Made by a program: the position numbers and the translations under genes
The notes under the pieces: model-generated
The model's input: only the letters and a program-made list of their open reading frames with translations
What the model was told of the DNA's origin: nothing
Database searches by the model: none
Assembly (NCBI GenBank): GCA_030737835.1
Contig: CM060853.1
Location: forward strand, 8,516,134-8,580,133
Source of the DNA: Acorus gramineus
Lineage: Eukaryota; Streptophyta; Magnoliopsida; Acorales; Acoraceae
Reading direction: 5' to 3'
Length of the DNA stretch: 64,000 nucleotides
Part shown: positions 29,190-41,600 of the stretch, piece by piece
Layout of the letters: each line of letters starts with the position of its first letter
How positions within the stretch are numbered: the first letter of the stretch is position 1

Positions 29190-32100
29190 TCATGTAGTAT
29201 GAACTCCATGAGTCCTCGACGCCCATATTCCAAATACGAGAAACCAGAATACGAACAAGATCGCCCAATAGCGTGCTGGTCCATACTTTATCTTAGATAG
29301 AACAAACTGCAACAAACATAAAGCAATTCGAAGTAAATGAGATATACAAATTGTTGATTTCCTGTCTTTAAAACAAAGTCAAGAAACCAAATTAGTAGAA
29401 ATCGTCAACTAAGAATATGTAGGAATTGCTCATAACATGTTGTGACATGCATTTACAGAATACTGTGTGAAGCTACCTATAGAAACCACAGGACATTTCA
29501 ATAATGAACCATGTCTTAAATTGGCCGAACATAGCTCGCTCTTGAACATCAATTTGAGACGGAAAATGTTATTCTCAGTCATTTTTGCAAGTGCTTTTGC
29601 AGAGCATACATGTTTTGATTTTTTTTGAAGTATATACTTGGCCAGTGAAATACATTCTTTCATAAAGAAAAGAATCTTATGAATTGAATGAATATACTTT
29701 TTACGTTTTTCATATAGAGTATATACTGGTATAGTGGGATATATACTGCATAGGCGATTTTCATATAATGCATCGTCATGTGACATATGCAAAAGTGACT
29801 ACCAAAAAGATTGATTGTATCAATGCACATATTGCGGATGGAAATAATGTTTGATGCTTCAACGTGGTTCTACTTGTGAGGAAAAATGCAATTTCTTGGC
29901 AACAAGGATCAATGTATAAGATGAGAAGGAAAAAAACGAGCTGAAATCAATCTGTTCCTTGCCATGAATTTACCAAGAGAGAAATCTAACTATTTTTCTT
30001 GGATTAGTGTCCTTGAAAGCAACTTGCCAATCTGCATGTTATGACATGAGTGGGTTTACTTAATTGACATTCAATCTAAAAATTCTATTTTGAAAATCCC
30101 ACAATAAGATGAAATGGTTGCACGAATTGTATGGCTTCTTGGCTTGACGGATCATATGGTTTAAAGGGTCTATGGAAAACACACAACTCGGTTCTTGTCA
30201 AAGGGAATTTTTGTAATTCAGTGCTTTATTAAAAATAATAATAAATGCCGAATTTAATGGAGTTGGATAGAGCAACATAAAATAATGCATATCATAATCT
30301 GGAGCAGGTTCTTGGAAGTAAACAGGAGGAAATTATCATCTACTTACAAACCGAAGGAAAATAATGACAGTCAAGGCACATATGCCACCAAGAAGAATAT
30401 GAAGGCCACTTTTTGCAGTTTTCTGCATTCAAAATGAAACCATCAGGTGAAACCAATATTACAACAACATTGGAAAAATAAACATAAGATGGAAGTATTG
30501 TCATGGCGTAAAAAACCTTCCACAAGTTAAGAGTTCCATAGCGTAAACCATATATACATTTATATAGCCTTTTTTTAGAATAGAACTATAGAAGTTGGCT
30601 GTTTTATAGTTCAAATAATTGCAATGTAACAAATTAGCAACGGACATATCAAATAATGAAACCCTAGATTTGTATTGATGAAAGAAGACATCAATGTTTC
30701 GTTTTGCGATAAAATTCACAATCTTGACCACACCAAGAACTTTGTCGGCAAGTTCAATTAGTACATCATAGTCCTTGGTAATCACACTCATCTCTGTCAT
30801 GGTTACTGTAAAGATCAGACATGCCAAAGGCCATATAAAGGCATGAATAATGCATACATCATAGTTGTTCCCAAAGGTCTCTACATAAATCTGACTTTTT
30901 TTGTTCAAATGATTATGAACTCATCTGGCTCACAGAAAAGAGAGAAAACTTACCTTCCTCTAAGCACCACTGTAAATGTGTGATTAACCTCTATCAAACT
31001 TAGACGTAAATAAGCATTTTAGAGGAAGATTTTAGAAGTTTAGATTAACTTCATCTACAAAGTCCTACCAAGCATGCAACATAAAGCATCTTGAAAAATA
31101 TCATTTTAATAAGAAAACAAATACTGGTGCTAATGGATAGTCACAAGTGGCAAACCAATTTGAACACAGACTATTCATTTATGTTTGTGTGCGCAGAGAT
31201 GGATGCAAACTCAGCTATGTGTCATCCAATGTGAGAAAATGGGATGGAAGATGACAAAGAAAGAGAGGAAGGAGAGCACATACATGCCAATGTAACAACA
31301 TATATCTTTTAAATACATATACACAGGAATTTATTTTTTCAAAAGGTAATGACAACCGAAGACAATAAAACATTGTTAAAACTGCGACATAAAACTCATA
31401 CCTTCCCAACACGAGGAGCAATAAGCCAAGCTAAAGTAACAGTGAGCAGACCGGTAGCAACTAGTATCCCAGTACCTTCAACAGCCCATTTGGTTGTAGC
31501 ATGTTCAACTGGGGATGAACTTTCCAAGGTGGTAGTGATAGTAGTAGTGGGCTGATCAATCACAACCTGTGAAACTGTGGTAGAATGATTGTTCGGATTG
31601 AACCATAAAGATATCTCACTGAGTCTTTGCCTCCGAATTGCAGCAACAGCATCAGGATCAACACCTGTAGTCATCTTCAAGTGTGGATGAGTGGGTTCTC
31701 CCATGGCTGTTTTTTCCCTTAATGATTCGTATTCCTTCAGAGAATCTACGACCTTCTTGAAGTCACAGGGTCTAATATTTTTCGCTACATCTCCACAGAT
31801 TTCACATATGGTGGATCCATGGCTGATAAACCATTTTAAGGCACAAGCATAATGTACAACAGCAATATCATTTTTACAAGAACAGCCAAGTTCAACTAGT
31901 GCGTCATGTTGGTGGCAGGAACCTGCCTCTACATCGGAATTACAAATAAATATCTCCCCGTCAGGGCTTATGAATTCCATAACACCAGATTCCCCCCCGA
32001 AGCTCCTAGCACAAGGGGTATTTCCAACTGATTCTGGAACAAAGTTATCAGTTCTGTCTTCATCGTTATTTATGCTGACATTTTCTGGTAATGGAGGAGC

Positions 32101-32307
32101 TATATCCAAGAAACCCAAGGCAACATCTGCCATTCTATCCGATTCTGTACAATGGCAGACACGACATGGATCCACATTTCCATTGAGATTTGTGCCATGA
32201 GGTGGTGTGGGGCAGGTATCTAAATTCTCAGATGTAATTGGTAGGCTCACACCATCAACATCAGTCGCACCATCATGAGATTGCACCTGATCCTTCTCAA
32301 CACCCAT
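29190..32307 (-). CDS. RING-CH (RINGv) zinc-finger membrane protein, probable E3 ubiquitin ligase, 365 aa
   Basis: Minus strand. Coding exons are 32307-31402, 30422-30348 and 29306-29190 (302 + 25 + 38 codons), GT/AG and in phase. The C4HC3 RING-CH ligands are C48, C51, C142, C144, H152, C155, C168 and C171. The C51-C142 gap is about 90 residues, much wider than the usual RING-CH spacing, and contains a conserved-looking FISPDGEIFIC stretch. Three hydrophobic helices follow at about 281-299, 307-325 and 340-357, in the C-terminal part. RING-CH proteins with membrane spans (MARCH-like) transfer ubiquitin to membrane proteins; that role is inferred from family. I chose MGVEKDQ as the start because an acceptor site (…attttag, 32325-32326) lies just upstream, making the earlier in-frame ATG intronic. 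Untranslated exon 1 is at about 34170-34390. Confidence 0.88.
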
Positions 32308-33029
32308 GATATCCTTTCGATATCCTAAAATATTAACATAGAGCCCAACATATCTGGCATTATACACACACTATGACTACTAGTTTCCACCTGGCATAAT
32401 CAAGGAATGTTTTCTCTATGTTGTGGTATAGTAATGGATATAAGCGGTACTTCAAAATCCTTACATGACTCTCAATGTGATATTGATGCTTTAACTCGTC
32501 GTTCATGAAGGAGCTCGACTTTACTGTTACAGAGATGTCTAAGGAAACGAAACCTCACAATTTAATGTTGATGTTGTGTATATAGCGCAAACAATTTTTT
32601 TCTCAAATTTTTAGTCAAGCCAATGTTGACTTCATCTGCAAGTAGAAATGAAACAATGCCATCAGATTGAAGAATAAATTAAGCTTGAAAAGTATTAGGA
32701 AGTGAAACTAAGTACCCATGGCATGAACAAATCCAGAAGCTAATAGAAAATGCTCAAGAAAGTTCTAGCAAAACTATAAAAATACTTGTACAAACATAGT
32801 TTAAAAGTATTGTTACATGTGGAACTGCATCATGCAATATTTATCATTTTCTCACTGTATTATGTATCTTATCTATGATACAAAATCACCCTCTTAAATT
32901 CTTTTCTTCTCTCTCTCTCTCTCTCTACTATTTCTCTTTTTGTTTTTTTACCTTAACATATAGGATCTCATTTAGAAATTGGAGTTGATTGTTTAAGAAG
33001 GCATCATCCCACATTATTATTTTTTTTAA

Positions 33030-34000
33030 ATTTTAATGTAGACTATATACAATAGAATCAAACAGAAAATACCATCGCATATCATACCGATTTTCCAAGT
33101 TATATATGGAACTGACAATAATTTAAACAGTGGAAGAGTGATCATAAAAGGAAATTCATCCAAGTATGAAGCTGCTGAATTGATGATTATGCTATCTAAA
33201 ATCTTATGAAGACTGAGAAAAACACACATCCTGTCCTTATAAGCAGTCACGTTTCCAGTCCATTTTTCTAATGAGATATATACTTTGTTAGATCAAGATG
33301 AAGTATATGTTTTTCTTTTTGTTGAGAAAAGGTAGGAAACCTTCCTCCTCCCACCAAATTTCATTTATAACACTGGGGTGAAATTCCAAAAGTAGGAAAA
33401 GAAAACTAAAAAGAAGAAACATAAAAAAAATCACCAGTAGATGAGTGGTCTACTAGGATATCTGCAAACCCCTACATCTACTCTCTAATCACCAATCTTC
33501 CACTTTTTAATCCCACTCTTGGCCAGTTGCCCCCCCCCCCCCCCACAATGAATCGCCCAATCCTTAAAGAATCTCACAAAGTTTCCTCATACATTACCAA
33601 AACAAAGTTTTTTTTTCTTCAAATTTTCATAACGTTATATACTTCACTAATTCAATATAAACATCTCAAAACATCAAATCCTGCACAAACTTTAAATGAG
33701 ACTGAAAACAAGTACTCAGTGACCAATGTTGTAAAAAACACTAGGCGCAAGTCAGGAAATCAGTGGGGATTAATCACCCATTTTTTTATAATTAAAAATA
33801 CAACTTACAGTAGACATATTACAAAAAAATTAAAGTACATTCAATACATAGAGAAAAAAAGGACAAAAAAAAATGAATTAATCGAATTAAACCCCGCTTA
33901 GTCGCCGCTTAATCCCATATGCGACGAAATACCACCTTTTCAACCCATTCTATCCAAATTCCCATTATACAATATACATGATACATTGGTTATGGAATAC
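33030..34000. other. Intron 1 of the RING-CH gene: repeats only
   Basis: Contains a CT microsatellite near 32910-32930, a C homopolymer of about 15 bases near 33531-33545, and near 33735-33920 a stretch bounded by 'cactaggcgcaagtc' and 'gcttagtcgccgcttaatcc' that resembles a common plant repeat. The 124-aa open frame at 33527-33901 spans the C-run and is not a credible gene. Confidence 0.4.
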
Positions 34001-34169
34001 TGAAATACAGTGTTTCATTGACATCTTCTCCTATCAAAGTTTTCTATTGAGCTTCTTCTATACAAACCCAAATCTCTAATTCCATTCAAACCCAAAAAAA
34101 GATTTCTCTCAAAACCCATAGAATTGGAAGCAAAAGACAGTTTTTTTCACAAAAAAAATTTGAATTTAC

Positions 34170-34390
34170 CTCGACTTGATCAAAGCAAGAGATGGGTCAT
34201 GTGGGTCTCGACAGGGGTGTCGCCGGGCGACGATAGACGACCGTCCACCGGCGGAGGAGAGGATGCCGGGCGACCGGAGACGGGAACGGAGGGTTGATTC
34301 GATGGGATCTCGGTGGGTGACTCCGAGAGGGGGTTTGAGTGAGGAGTGAGAGATTTTTTTATGTGGGAGAAATTAATTCCAGGTACTGCT
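34170..34390 (-). other. 5' untranslated first exon of the RING-CH gene, with a short upstream ORF
   Basis: GC-rich block in an AT-rich setting, ending on the minus strand in a good donor (gtcgag|gtaaattc at 34170/34169). It would join to 32324 after a 1.85-kb intron. A six-codon upstream ORF (ATG at 34200, stop at 34180) lies wholly inside it. A TATA-like 'atatatatatcaagg' on the minus strand sits near 34421-34435. The upstream boundary is an estimate. Confidence 0.6.
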
Positions 34391-34549
34391 TTTAATAAGT
34401 TACCTTTTTTTTTTCCTTGATATATATATTTTTTTGTTAAATATTTTCTTTATCAGTGAGTTAACTGAATATGGGAGAAATACAGAGGAATAGAGGAGAA
34501 TAAACACAAAATGCTGTTCATTTGTAACCCTGAAAATTAACAGATAATC

Positions 34550-34802
34550 TGGGTGAATACTGGAGAAAGTCATTATTCGCTTTTTGTTTTCCTAAGATAA
34601 ACCCTGAAAATAATTTTGTGTGGATAAGCTAGTATAAAATCTAATAACTATTGTAAAGAAAAACTGAAATTGTTTATCTGAGTTTATCTATGTGAATGAA
34701 TAAGAATACTTTTCTCTGTCATTTTAAAAAATTATTTAACATAACAGTTTCACACACAAATTTTAAAAACTGTCAAATTTATCAAATCAGTCACAAATTT
34801 CC
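34550..34802. mobile_element. MITE, family I, 3'-truncated
   Basis: Carries the left half of family I ('gtgaatactggagaa', 'taagctagtataaaatctaa', 'ctgtcattttaaaaaatta') and stops at 'atcaaatcagtcacaaattt'. It lies just upstream of the RING-CH first exon. Confidence 0.55.
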
Positions 34803-35380
34803 TTGATATATTTTTAGATGATAAAGTCGAAGCTTTAAGGCTTTGCAAACCTTCAAGTTGTAGTTTGTTAGGAATAAATCTTTCGGCGAGGATTTTTTCT
34901 ATTCTCTGTGTTTGGTTGTGAACAACATATAAAGAAAGTTAAAAAAAATCTAAAACGAGATAAGCAATTTAAAAAAGACAAATGATGTAAAGAGAAGTTA
35001 TCTTTTTTAGTTGGTGGTCAAACAATTTAGAAAAAAAAATTCTCATAGGCCTTAATCAAATAGATCAAATAGGTAGGGCTAAAAGCTAAATGTAGCTAAA
35101 TGTTAACTAAAATAAAAGTTTGATGTAACATTTTTTTTTGAAGGTACCTCAATTTTCCTTTTTATAAAAAATCCAAGATATTTCTCGAAGATATTTCAGT
35201 TTAAAAATGATTTGACATGTATGTCTTTTTATACTAATTGATTAATTAAGTGAAATAACACAATTGCAAACGAATCTAAAACATCAATACCAATTTATTC
35301 TAAAATAGTTATATCTATCTATTCTTTACAAACAAACATGTTTTTAAGTTTGTTTTCTCATATTACTAATTTTTTTCAGG
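34803..35380. other. Intergenic, no feature recognised
   Basis: AT-rich sequence between the RING-CH gene and the polygalacturonase cluster. Confidence 0.4.
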
Positions 35381-35975
35381 GGTGCAACTTGGACGGGATG
35401 AACCCGACCCAATTTGAAATTTGGGCGGTTTGAAATTTGGGCGGGTTCGGGTTGGGGATTTAGCGTTCGGGGATTTAGAGTTCGGGTTCAACCCGAGCCC
35501 GAAACCGAGCAACTCGAACCTAATTTGGGTTGGGATTAGGTTGAGGGTTCAGGTAACCTGAACCCGAAGTTTCTATATCTAAGTAATATGTTCTCTGTAA
35601 AATTATAATTTTGAAATTTGTATGATAAAATTTAAATTGTACAATTTATTTTTATCTAGAATCTTTCACTTCTATAGTTTTCATATTTTTATTCTCTAAA
35701 TAAAAATCTTCCTTGTCTCATTTTCATCTTTTTTTAAGGAGAATTGATTCTTGTAAAGTTTTTTATTATTTAGAATAATACATTTTTTAAGTCCAACCTG
35801 AACTTAACATAATCCGAATCAAACCCGGATCTGAACAAAACCTGACGGGTGGGGTTTGGATTGAGCTTTTCAAACCCGAGAGTTAGGTTATGTTAGGTTT
35901 GAATTGATTTTCTTCAACCTTAGATTGAGTTGGGTTTGATTTGAGTTCCAACTCGACCCAACCTGTCCGAGTTGC
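35381..35975. mobile_element. hAT-like element with Gly-rich style 'acccga/tcgggt' subtermini
   Basis: Left end 'ggtgcaacttggacggg' and, read from the right, 'gagtgcaactcggacagg' are inverted. Both sides hold repeated 'acccgaac/gttcgggt' motifs. I could not identify a clean target duplication. It replaces the 5' flank that PG2 and PG3 share, so it or an associated deletion separates PG1 from that flank. Confidence 0.65.
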
Positions 35976-36065
35976 ACTCATACTATTTCTTTCTATTCCA
36001 CTATCCAAATAGTTCTTTCTGTTCCACTATCCAAATAGGGGCTAATATTATTATACAAATTAGAG

Positions 36066-36157
36066 AGCTTGGCCTAGTGGTGGTTAAGGTACAAAAAATC
36101 TCATCCCATCTACACATGTACAACCCCAAAAAAAAAAAGAAAAGAAAAGAAAAGAAT
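36066..36157 (+). mobile_element. SINE-like insertion in the PG1 5' flank
   Basis: Begins 'gagcttggcctagtggtgg', close to a tRNA-derived pol III A box, and ends in an A-rich tail with 'aagaaaag' repeats. The equivalent spot upstream of PG2 lacks it. No B box is clear, so the call is tentative. Confidence 0.5.
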
Positions 36158-36342
36158 TGGTTTAATCACACACACCAATCACAAAGTTTTGAGAGGATGA
36201 TAATAAACAGAGTTTTTAAACCTTTCCAACAATAGGAGTTTGGTGTGGAAGTTATGCACCTAATTAAACTCCAAAAAACACCCTACACAGCCCAAACTAA
36301 TAAAACAAAACAAAACAGAAGAGGTTGGAGGTTTCTATAATT

Positions 36343-36354
36343 CCCTATAAATTC
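36343..36354 (+). promoter_or_regulatory. TATA box of PG1
   Basis: 'ctataaattcatgcaatg' is conserved in position and sequence with PG2 and PG3, about 90 bp before the start codon. Confidence 0.65.
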
Positions 36355-36438
36355 ATGCAATGGTAGAACTCTCATCTCATCTCCTCAAACAAAACAAAAA
36401 AGAGAGTAAAAAAAATATTTTTTTTATATATAAAAGAG

Positions 36439-39125
36439 ATGGGATTGAATTTGAATAAGCTCAATATGATCCAAATAACTGCTTCTCTGCTGTTGGTGGT
36501 GGTGGTGTTTGTTTTTGAAGCAGTGCATGCAACAGAGATGACAAGCAGAGTCTTCAATGTGGTTGATTTTGGGGCTGTTGGGGATGGAAAGACAGATTCA
36601 ACAAAGGTTTGTGATTGCATTAACTATAATAATAATAATAATTATTATTCTTATTATTTAAGCATTGATGTTGATTCGTTTCATATTTAATGAGTTTTCA
36701 ATAAAATCAAATGAGACATGCGCTATGTTGAATTTAAAATGATTCTTTAAGAATTTCTATTAATGCATTTTTTATTCTTATAAAAAAGGTAAAAAATAGC
36801 TACCATGATTTCATTAACTGGTTGACTAATTGAATTGGTTTGGGTCCACTCACTACAGTGTCCATTCCCTCTTTGTTACATACATGTTTATGTTATCTTT
36901 TGAGATTTTATAAACATAAAAAAACATGCATGGATTATGTGATTGAATATGTGCATCTTAAATTTTTCATATATGTTAGTATTTAATTTCTAGTCTTAAA
37001 ATAGCTTTAAAAAAATTTAGCATGATGATTCACGATGGATGTGATAACTGATCAGTTACAATATTGTTTAGCTTATGTGTCAGCATCACACATTTAGACA
37101 TGATTATATGTGCATACACAAATATTCCTAAATCCATGTCCATTCACAAATAACAAATAATACTATGAATAACAGGCTATCATGAGTACATGGACAGAGG
37201 CATGCAACAGTACTGAGAGGAGGCCAAGGCTTTTGATCCCCCAAGGAACATTCTTTGTAGGTCCAGTGACCTTCAAGGGGCCATGCAAGGGTCCCATGGT
37301 GGTGCAGCTTCAAGGGGTGCTCAAGGCGTCCCCGAACCTCGCCGACTATGACTCCGACAACTGGGTCGTGTTCCAGTACATTGACGGCCTAGTCATCACC
37401 GGAGGTGGCACATTCGATGGCCAGGGCGCCTCCGCCTGGCCACACAACCAGTGCCCTAAATCCCAGAAATGCAAGCTCCTCCCCACCGTAAGGGATTTTT
37501 ATTTGAATATTTAGTTAGTGAATTTGTTGATTTTTTTCTTTCTTTTTTTTTGTTTTTTCTCTTTCTTTTTTCTTTCTTCTTTGTTGATATTGACAAAAAA
37601 ATTGATGAAACGTAACACTGATTGGAATACATGAATTTGAATGGTTTGCAGTCCATAAAACTATCATTTGTGACAAACGCAACAGTCAGAGGCATCCAAT
37701 CTATCAATAGCAAGCTCTTCCACATGCTCATCTTTGGCTCCAAGAACATCAACCTCCACTCCCTTAGCATCACCGCCCCTGGCAACAGCCCCAATACTGA
37801 CGGCATCCACATTGGTAGCTCCTCCGATATCTCCATCACCCGCTCTGTCATCGCAACGGGCGACGATTGCATCTCCCTCGGCTCCGGGAGCGTCAACATC
37901 TCCATCTCCAATGTTGCCTGTGGCCCCGGCCATGGCATTAGCGTTGGGAGCCTCGGGAAGTCCCCAGGCGAGGTAGACGTGTCTGGGGTGCATGTTAGGA
38001 ACTGCACGATGACAGGCACCATGAACGGCGTTAGGATCAAGACGTGGCAGGATTCGAACGTCCTCAAAGCAAGGGACTTCACGTTTGAGGATGTCGTCAT
38101 GAAAGATGTCTACAATCCCATCATCATCGACCAACGGTATTGCCCCTATGCCAAGTGCAACAATAAGGTAACATAACACTTCTTAGCCCCTAGGGGCGAC
38201 GAATAGAACAAATTGTCAAACTGATTATGTGAAATGAGTTTTTAGAATATTGATTTTTTTTATTATTATACGGGTCTTTTTTAGCTTTAGCTTTTGGTTT
38301 TAGATTTGGGGTTTATGTTGAATTAATGCGTAGGAAAATGTGTTTGAACCAAATGCTATTGGTGATCCCCCACATTTGATTAAAGCAGAAAACAATTTTT
38401 AATTATAAAAAATAAACTTTCAAGAATCTAACTGTTTTCAGAATTTGTTTTTAAGTTTAAATGCATTTTTACACTTGTTTCCAAATGCACCCTTAATAGC
38501 CAACAAAACAGCTTTCAAAAATTGATTGAGAACAACTTTTACGAAAAAAAAATTGATTTTCAAAATTAGTTCTATTCGTGACTGTAGTTCAATGATTCAT
38601 GCCAGAGCAATTATAAACTAACATTTTATCAAATTACTATATTCAAAATTGCTTTATTAAGTTAAAATCAATTGTCAAACAAATTTTACAAAATCAACTT
38701 TTAAAAGATCATTCTAATTAGTTCCTTCTACAAATTTAGCTTTTGGTTTCATATTTACGTTGTAAAAGTGAGCCAAAACAATTTTTATGAAAAAAAACTC
38801 AAGATAATCTTATACTAGAACTATTGGCAGAGTGTCATCTCATCAATAATTATTTTTATAAGTTAATAATCTATTATGTATGCAGGCACCGTCGCGCGTT
38901 GAAATAAGTGATGTTAGTTTTAGACGTATAAGGGGGACATCAGCTTCGAAGGTGGCGGTTAACCTTGTGTGCAGCGAGAGCGTGCCTTGCAAGAACATCG
39001 ACCTCACTGACATCGATCTCACGTACAATGGAGTCAAGGAGGACACGACGGAGACGGCGACGGCCACTTGTTTGAATGTGAATGGAATTTCTTCTGGGAA
39101 GCAAAACCCTCCATCTTGTATATAG
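36439..39125 (+). CDS. Polygalacturonase PG1 (GH28, exopolygalacturonase clade), 411 aa
   Basis: Secreted enzyme hydrolysing alpha-1,4 bonds of polygalacturonan in pectin. Exons: 36439-36606, 37176-37487, 37652-38167, 38886-39125, all phase 0 with GT/AG. Residues 1-31 form a signal peptide (VVVVFVFEAVHA). The parallel beta-helix carries all four GH28 motifs: NTD (208-210), GDD with D231/D232, GHG with H254, and RIK (288-290). Paired cysteines near the C-terminus (CKN, ATCLN, PPSC) fit the family. The short N-terminus without a prosequence and the LLPTS(I/L) region suggest the pollen-type exo-PG clade (family knowledge). It heads a four-gene cluster. Exons 2 and 3 are much more GC-rich than exons 1 and 4. 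Very similar to PG3. Long antisense frames across exon 3 result from high GC at third positions. Confidence 0.95.
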
Positions 39126-39474
39126 TTTATATATTTGGTGTTATTCTTTCAAATGGGGGGCCTTGTCTTCATATCTTGATCTGTTCCATGCTCATTTGAG
39201 ATCTAAATTTATTGTTTAATGAAGTGTTCCACTGATTATGAACAATGTTGTTGCAAGTATTTTGTTTTTCTTATGTTGATATACACTCAGTCATTCTTAC
39301 CATTCCTACTATCTCTATTGTCTTATTCTGGATGGACTGATATCCTGGGATAGATGGCTATTTTCATCTTTTGTTTTTTATTTTGTGTTGTATAAGACAT
39401 GGAACATGCAGTTCCAAACTCTTTGGAATGACTTTCATAGTATTCGTGTTTTATTCTTTGTAACAAAATAAGTT

Positions 39475-39625
39475 TTTTTTTTTTTTGGTTATTCTTATCT
39501 TTTCACTTTTACATTTCCCAATAAAAACAACTAAACAATCAAGCAAATAAAAATTTGTTTATTCTATATAGATTGTTATCTATATCGATATAACTATCAG
39601 AGAAGAATAATTTTATGACACCTCA
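39475..39625. mobile_element. MITE family I, 3' fragment in the PG1 downstream flank
   Basis: 'gattgttatctatatcgata', 'aactatcagagaagaataa' and 'atgacacctcaaa' match the right end of family I elements. It lies in a segment of about 640 bp (39345-39990) present after PG1 but absent from the matching flank of PG3. Confidence 0.55.
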
Positions 39626-41040
39626 AATAGAAGTAAAAATGTGTGTACCCTTATTCGATGATCATCAATTAACTGATTTAGTCAATACTTAAATTTTAAC
39701 TAGAGTCTAATCTTAGGAAATGTGGAAAAATAAAGATAATCAATCCTCTCAAAAATTGATAGGATATGTAATTACAATGAACCTTCAATCACCTAAGAGG
39801 CATGATTCATAAATAGACTAGGTGAGTGACTACAAAAATGCATGAAAAATCACTCATGGACCATTCAAATTGCATGACATCAACTTGCTATATAGGATGT
39901 TCATTCTCATTTTTCTCCTAGACCATAGTTACTAATATGATCCTTTTCCATTCACCCAAATTAATATTTAATTATTCTTTTTCATTCTATATAAAGATTT
40001 TGGAATTTGTTTTTGAAGTGGGCGTCATCGGGTTGAGTTTAAAATAATTTGAATTAATTAAATTGGTAATATCGCTTACATGAGTTAATTTCAATGCTTA
40101 TTAAAATAAAATTTTAAATTTATATTTATTTATCTTCAAATTTATCTTCCTCTTTTTTCAACAACTATCTAAAATATGAATTAAACAATCATTCTAAAAA
40201 AAAATCACAGCAAAAATTGGTTCAATTCAAAGAAACTAACTCATGTATGAACAACTCAAACCATTTAGAAAAGATGGATCAATTCTTTATCACTTATTCT
40301 TGTGTGTTCTTAAATAGCAATAAAGACATCAAAATTATATTTCAAAAAAATATACTTTTTTTAGAGAATTGAGATTTTATCTATATAAAAATATTTTTTA
40401 TGTTCATTAAATATTTGATCTTATCACCTTAATTTTATTTTTCTAAATTATGGAAATAAAGAATTCAAATTCTGGTGTATATATGGATCCCTATTAATGT
40501 TCTTATAAAAAAAAATATGTGTATTCTTAGAATGTAATTTGGATATGTCTATCCAACACATGATATGTAACACATTTTAAAAGGTTATAATTAATCACCC
40601 TCAAAAATTGCCACAGAAATAACTATAGTTAATGAATAGGATAATTAAAATTTAATTTCACCCGTAATAAAAACATATGTACTAGCTAGAAACAATTACA
40701 TGTTAATATGGCAGACTCAAAATGAGACAATATTTAGAGGCATGAATATATATTGAGAGAATGTATAAGAGATGTTCTGGACATGCCCAAGAGATCAAGA
40801 CACAATATTGTGAGGGCAAGAGGTGAAAATTCTTGACGGGAGATTGATCATTGTGGAGTGATCCATCTCGATTAAATATCTTACTAACCGGAGAGTGGCG
40901 GCGTACTTTTTTGTTGCTTTGATTTATCTTTCCTTCTCCTTTCCCAATTCCCATACGTTTTGGAATTGTGCTACGATTTCAATAATGTAAACGCAATAGT
41001 CATATCTATATTTATTATAAAAAAAAACAATAACTTGATA
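39626..41040. other. Spacer between PG1 and PG2
   Basis: 39995-40130 ('gtgggcgtcatcgggttgag' and following) is repeated inverted at 45580-45680 after PG3 and, diverged, at 54050-54170 before PG4. The rest is AT-rich. An 83-aa minus-strand open frame at 40703-40954 has unremarkable composition and no recognisable domain. Confidence 0.55.
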
Positions 41041-41245
41041 TATAAAACCCAAAATATAGATTTGGGATTTGTTTTTCTATGAAACCCTTAGATCCGTTTT
41101 AAAAAAAAATTTATATGAAGATTTTGGAATTTGTTTTGAAGCTTGCTTTGAGCTTATTCCCTTTTATTTCTCACTATTCCCTTTCTATTCCACTACCAAT
41201 GCAAGGGCTAACATAAAGATCCCCCACCCCTCACCTCCCCAAAAA

Positions 41246-41270
41246 ATAATAATAATAATAATAATAATAA
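41246..41270. repeat. (ATA)n microsatellite
   Basis: About eight 'aat' units in the PG2 5' flank; a second short run lies at 41396-41414. These vary among the PG promoters. Confidence 0.8.
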
Positions 41271-41454
41271 CCGAATTGGATTGTTTAATCACACACACCA
41301 ACACCAAAGATTTGAGAGGATGATAATAAAACGAAGAGTTTAAACCTTTCCAAATTCCAACAATAGGTGTTTGGTGAGGAAGTTATGTACCTAATTAATA
41401 ATAATAATAATAACAGAAGAGGTTTTGGACGTTTCAAACCGTTATATATAATTC

Positions 41455-41468
41455 CATCTATAAATTCA
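41455..41468 (+). promoter_or_regulatory. TATA box of PG2
   Basis: 'ctataaattcatgcaatg' as in PG1 and PG3. Just upstream 'ttcaaaccgttatatata' contains a MYB-type core (ccgtta), shared with PG3 but missing in PG1. Confidence 0.6.
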
Positions 41469-41600
41469 TGCAATGTTAGAACTTACCATCTCATTTCATC
41501 TCCTCAAAAAAAATATATATATATATCAATAGAGGCAATAAAAAAAAATATATAAGTTATTTTTTTGAAAGAGATTGGATTGAATTTGAATAAGTTTAAT

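Noticed and set aside
33527-33901. 124-aa open frame in the RING-CH intron
   Set aside because: It begins in a C homopolymer, has low-complexity Lys/Asn-rich sequence and no recognisable domain.
36066-36157. Genuine tRNA gene
   Set aside because: Only an A-box-like stretch is present; no cloverleaf, B box or anticodon arm can be drawn, and it ends in an A-rich tail.
37456-38179. Long antisense open frames (214 and 171 aa) across PG1 exon 3, and their equivalents in PG2, PG3 and PG4
   Set aside because: They overlap a verified exon and reflect its high third-position GC. They are shadows, not genes.
40703-40954. 83-aa minus-strand frame between PG1 and PG2
   Set aside because: No signal, domain or similar frame in the other spacers; not supported as a gene.
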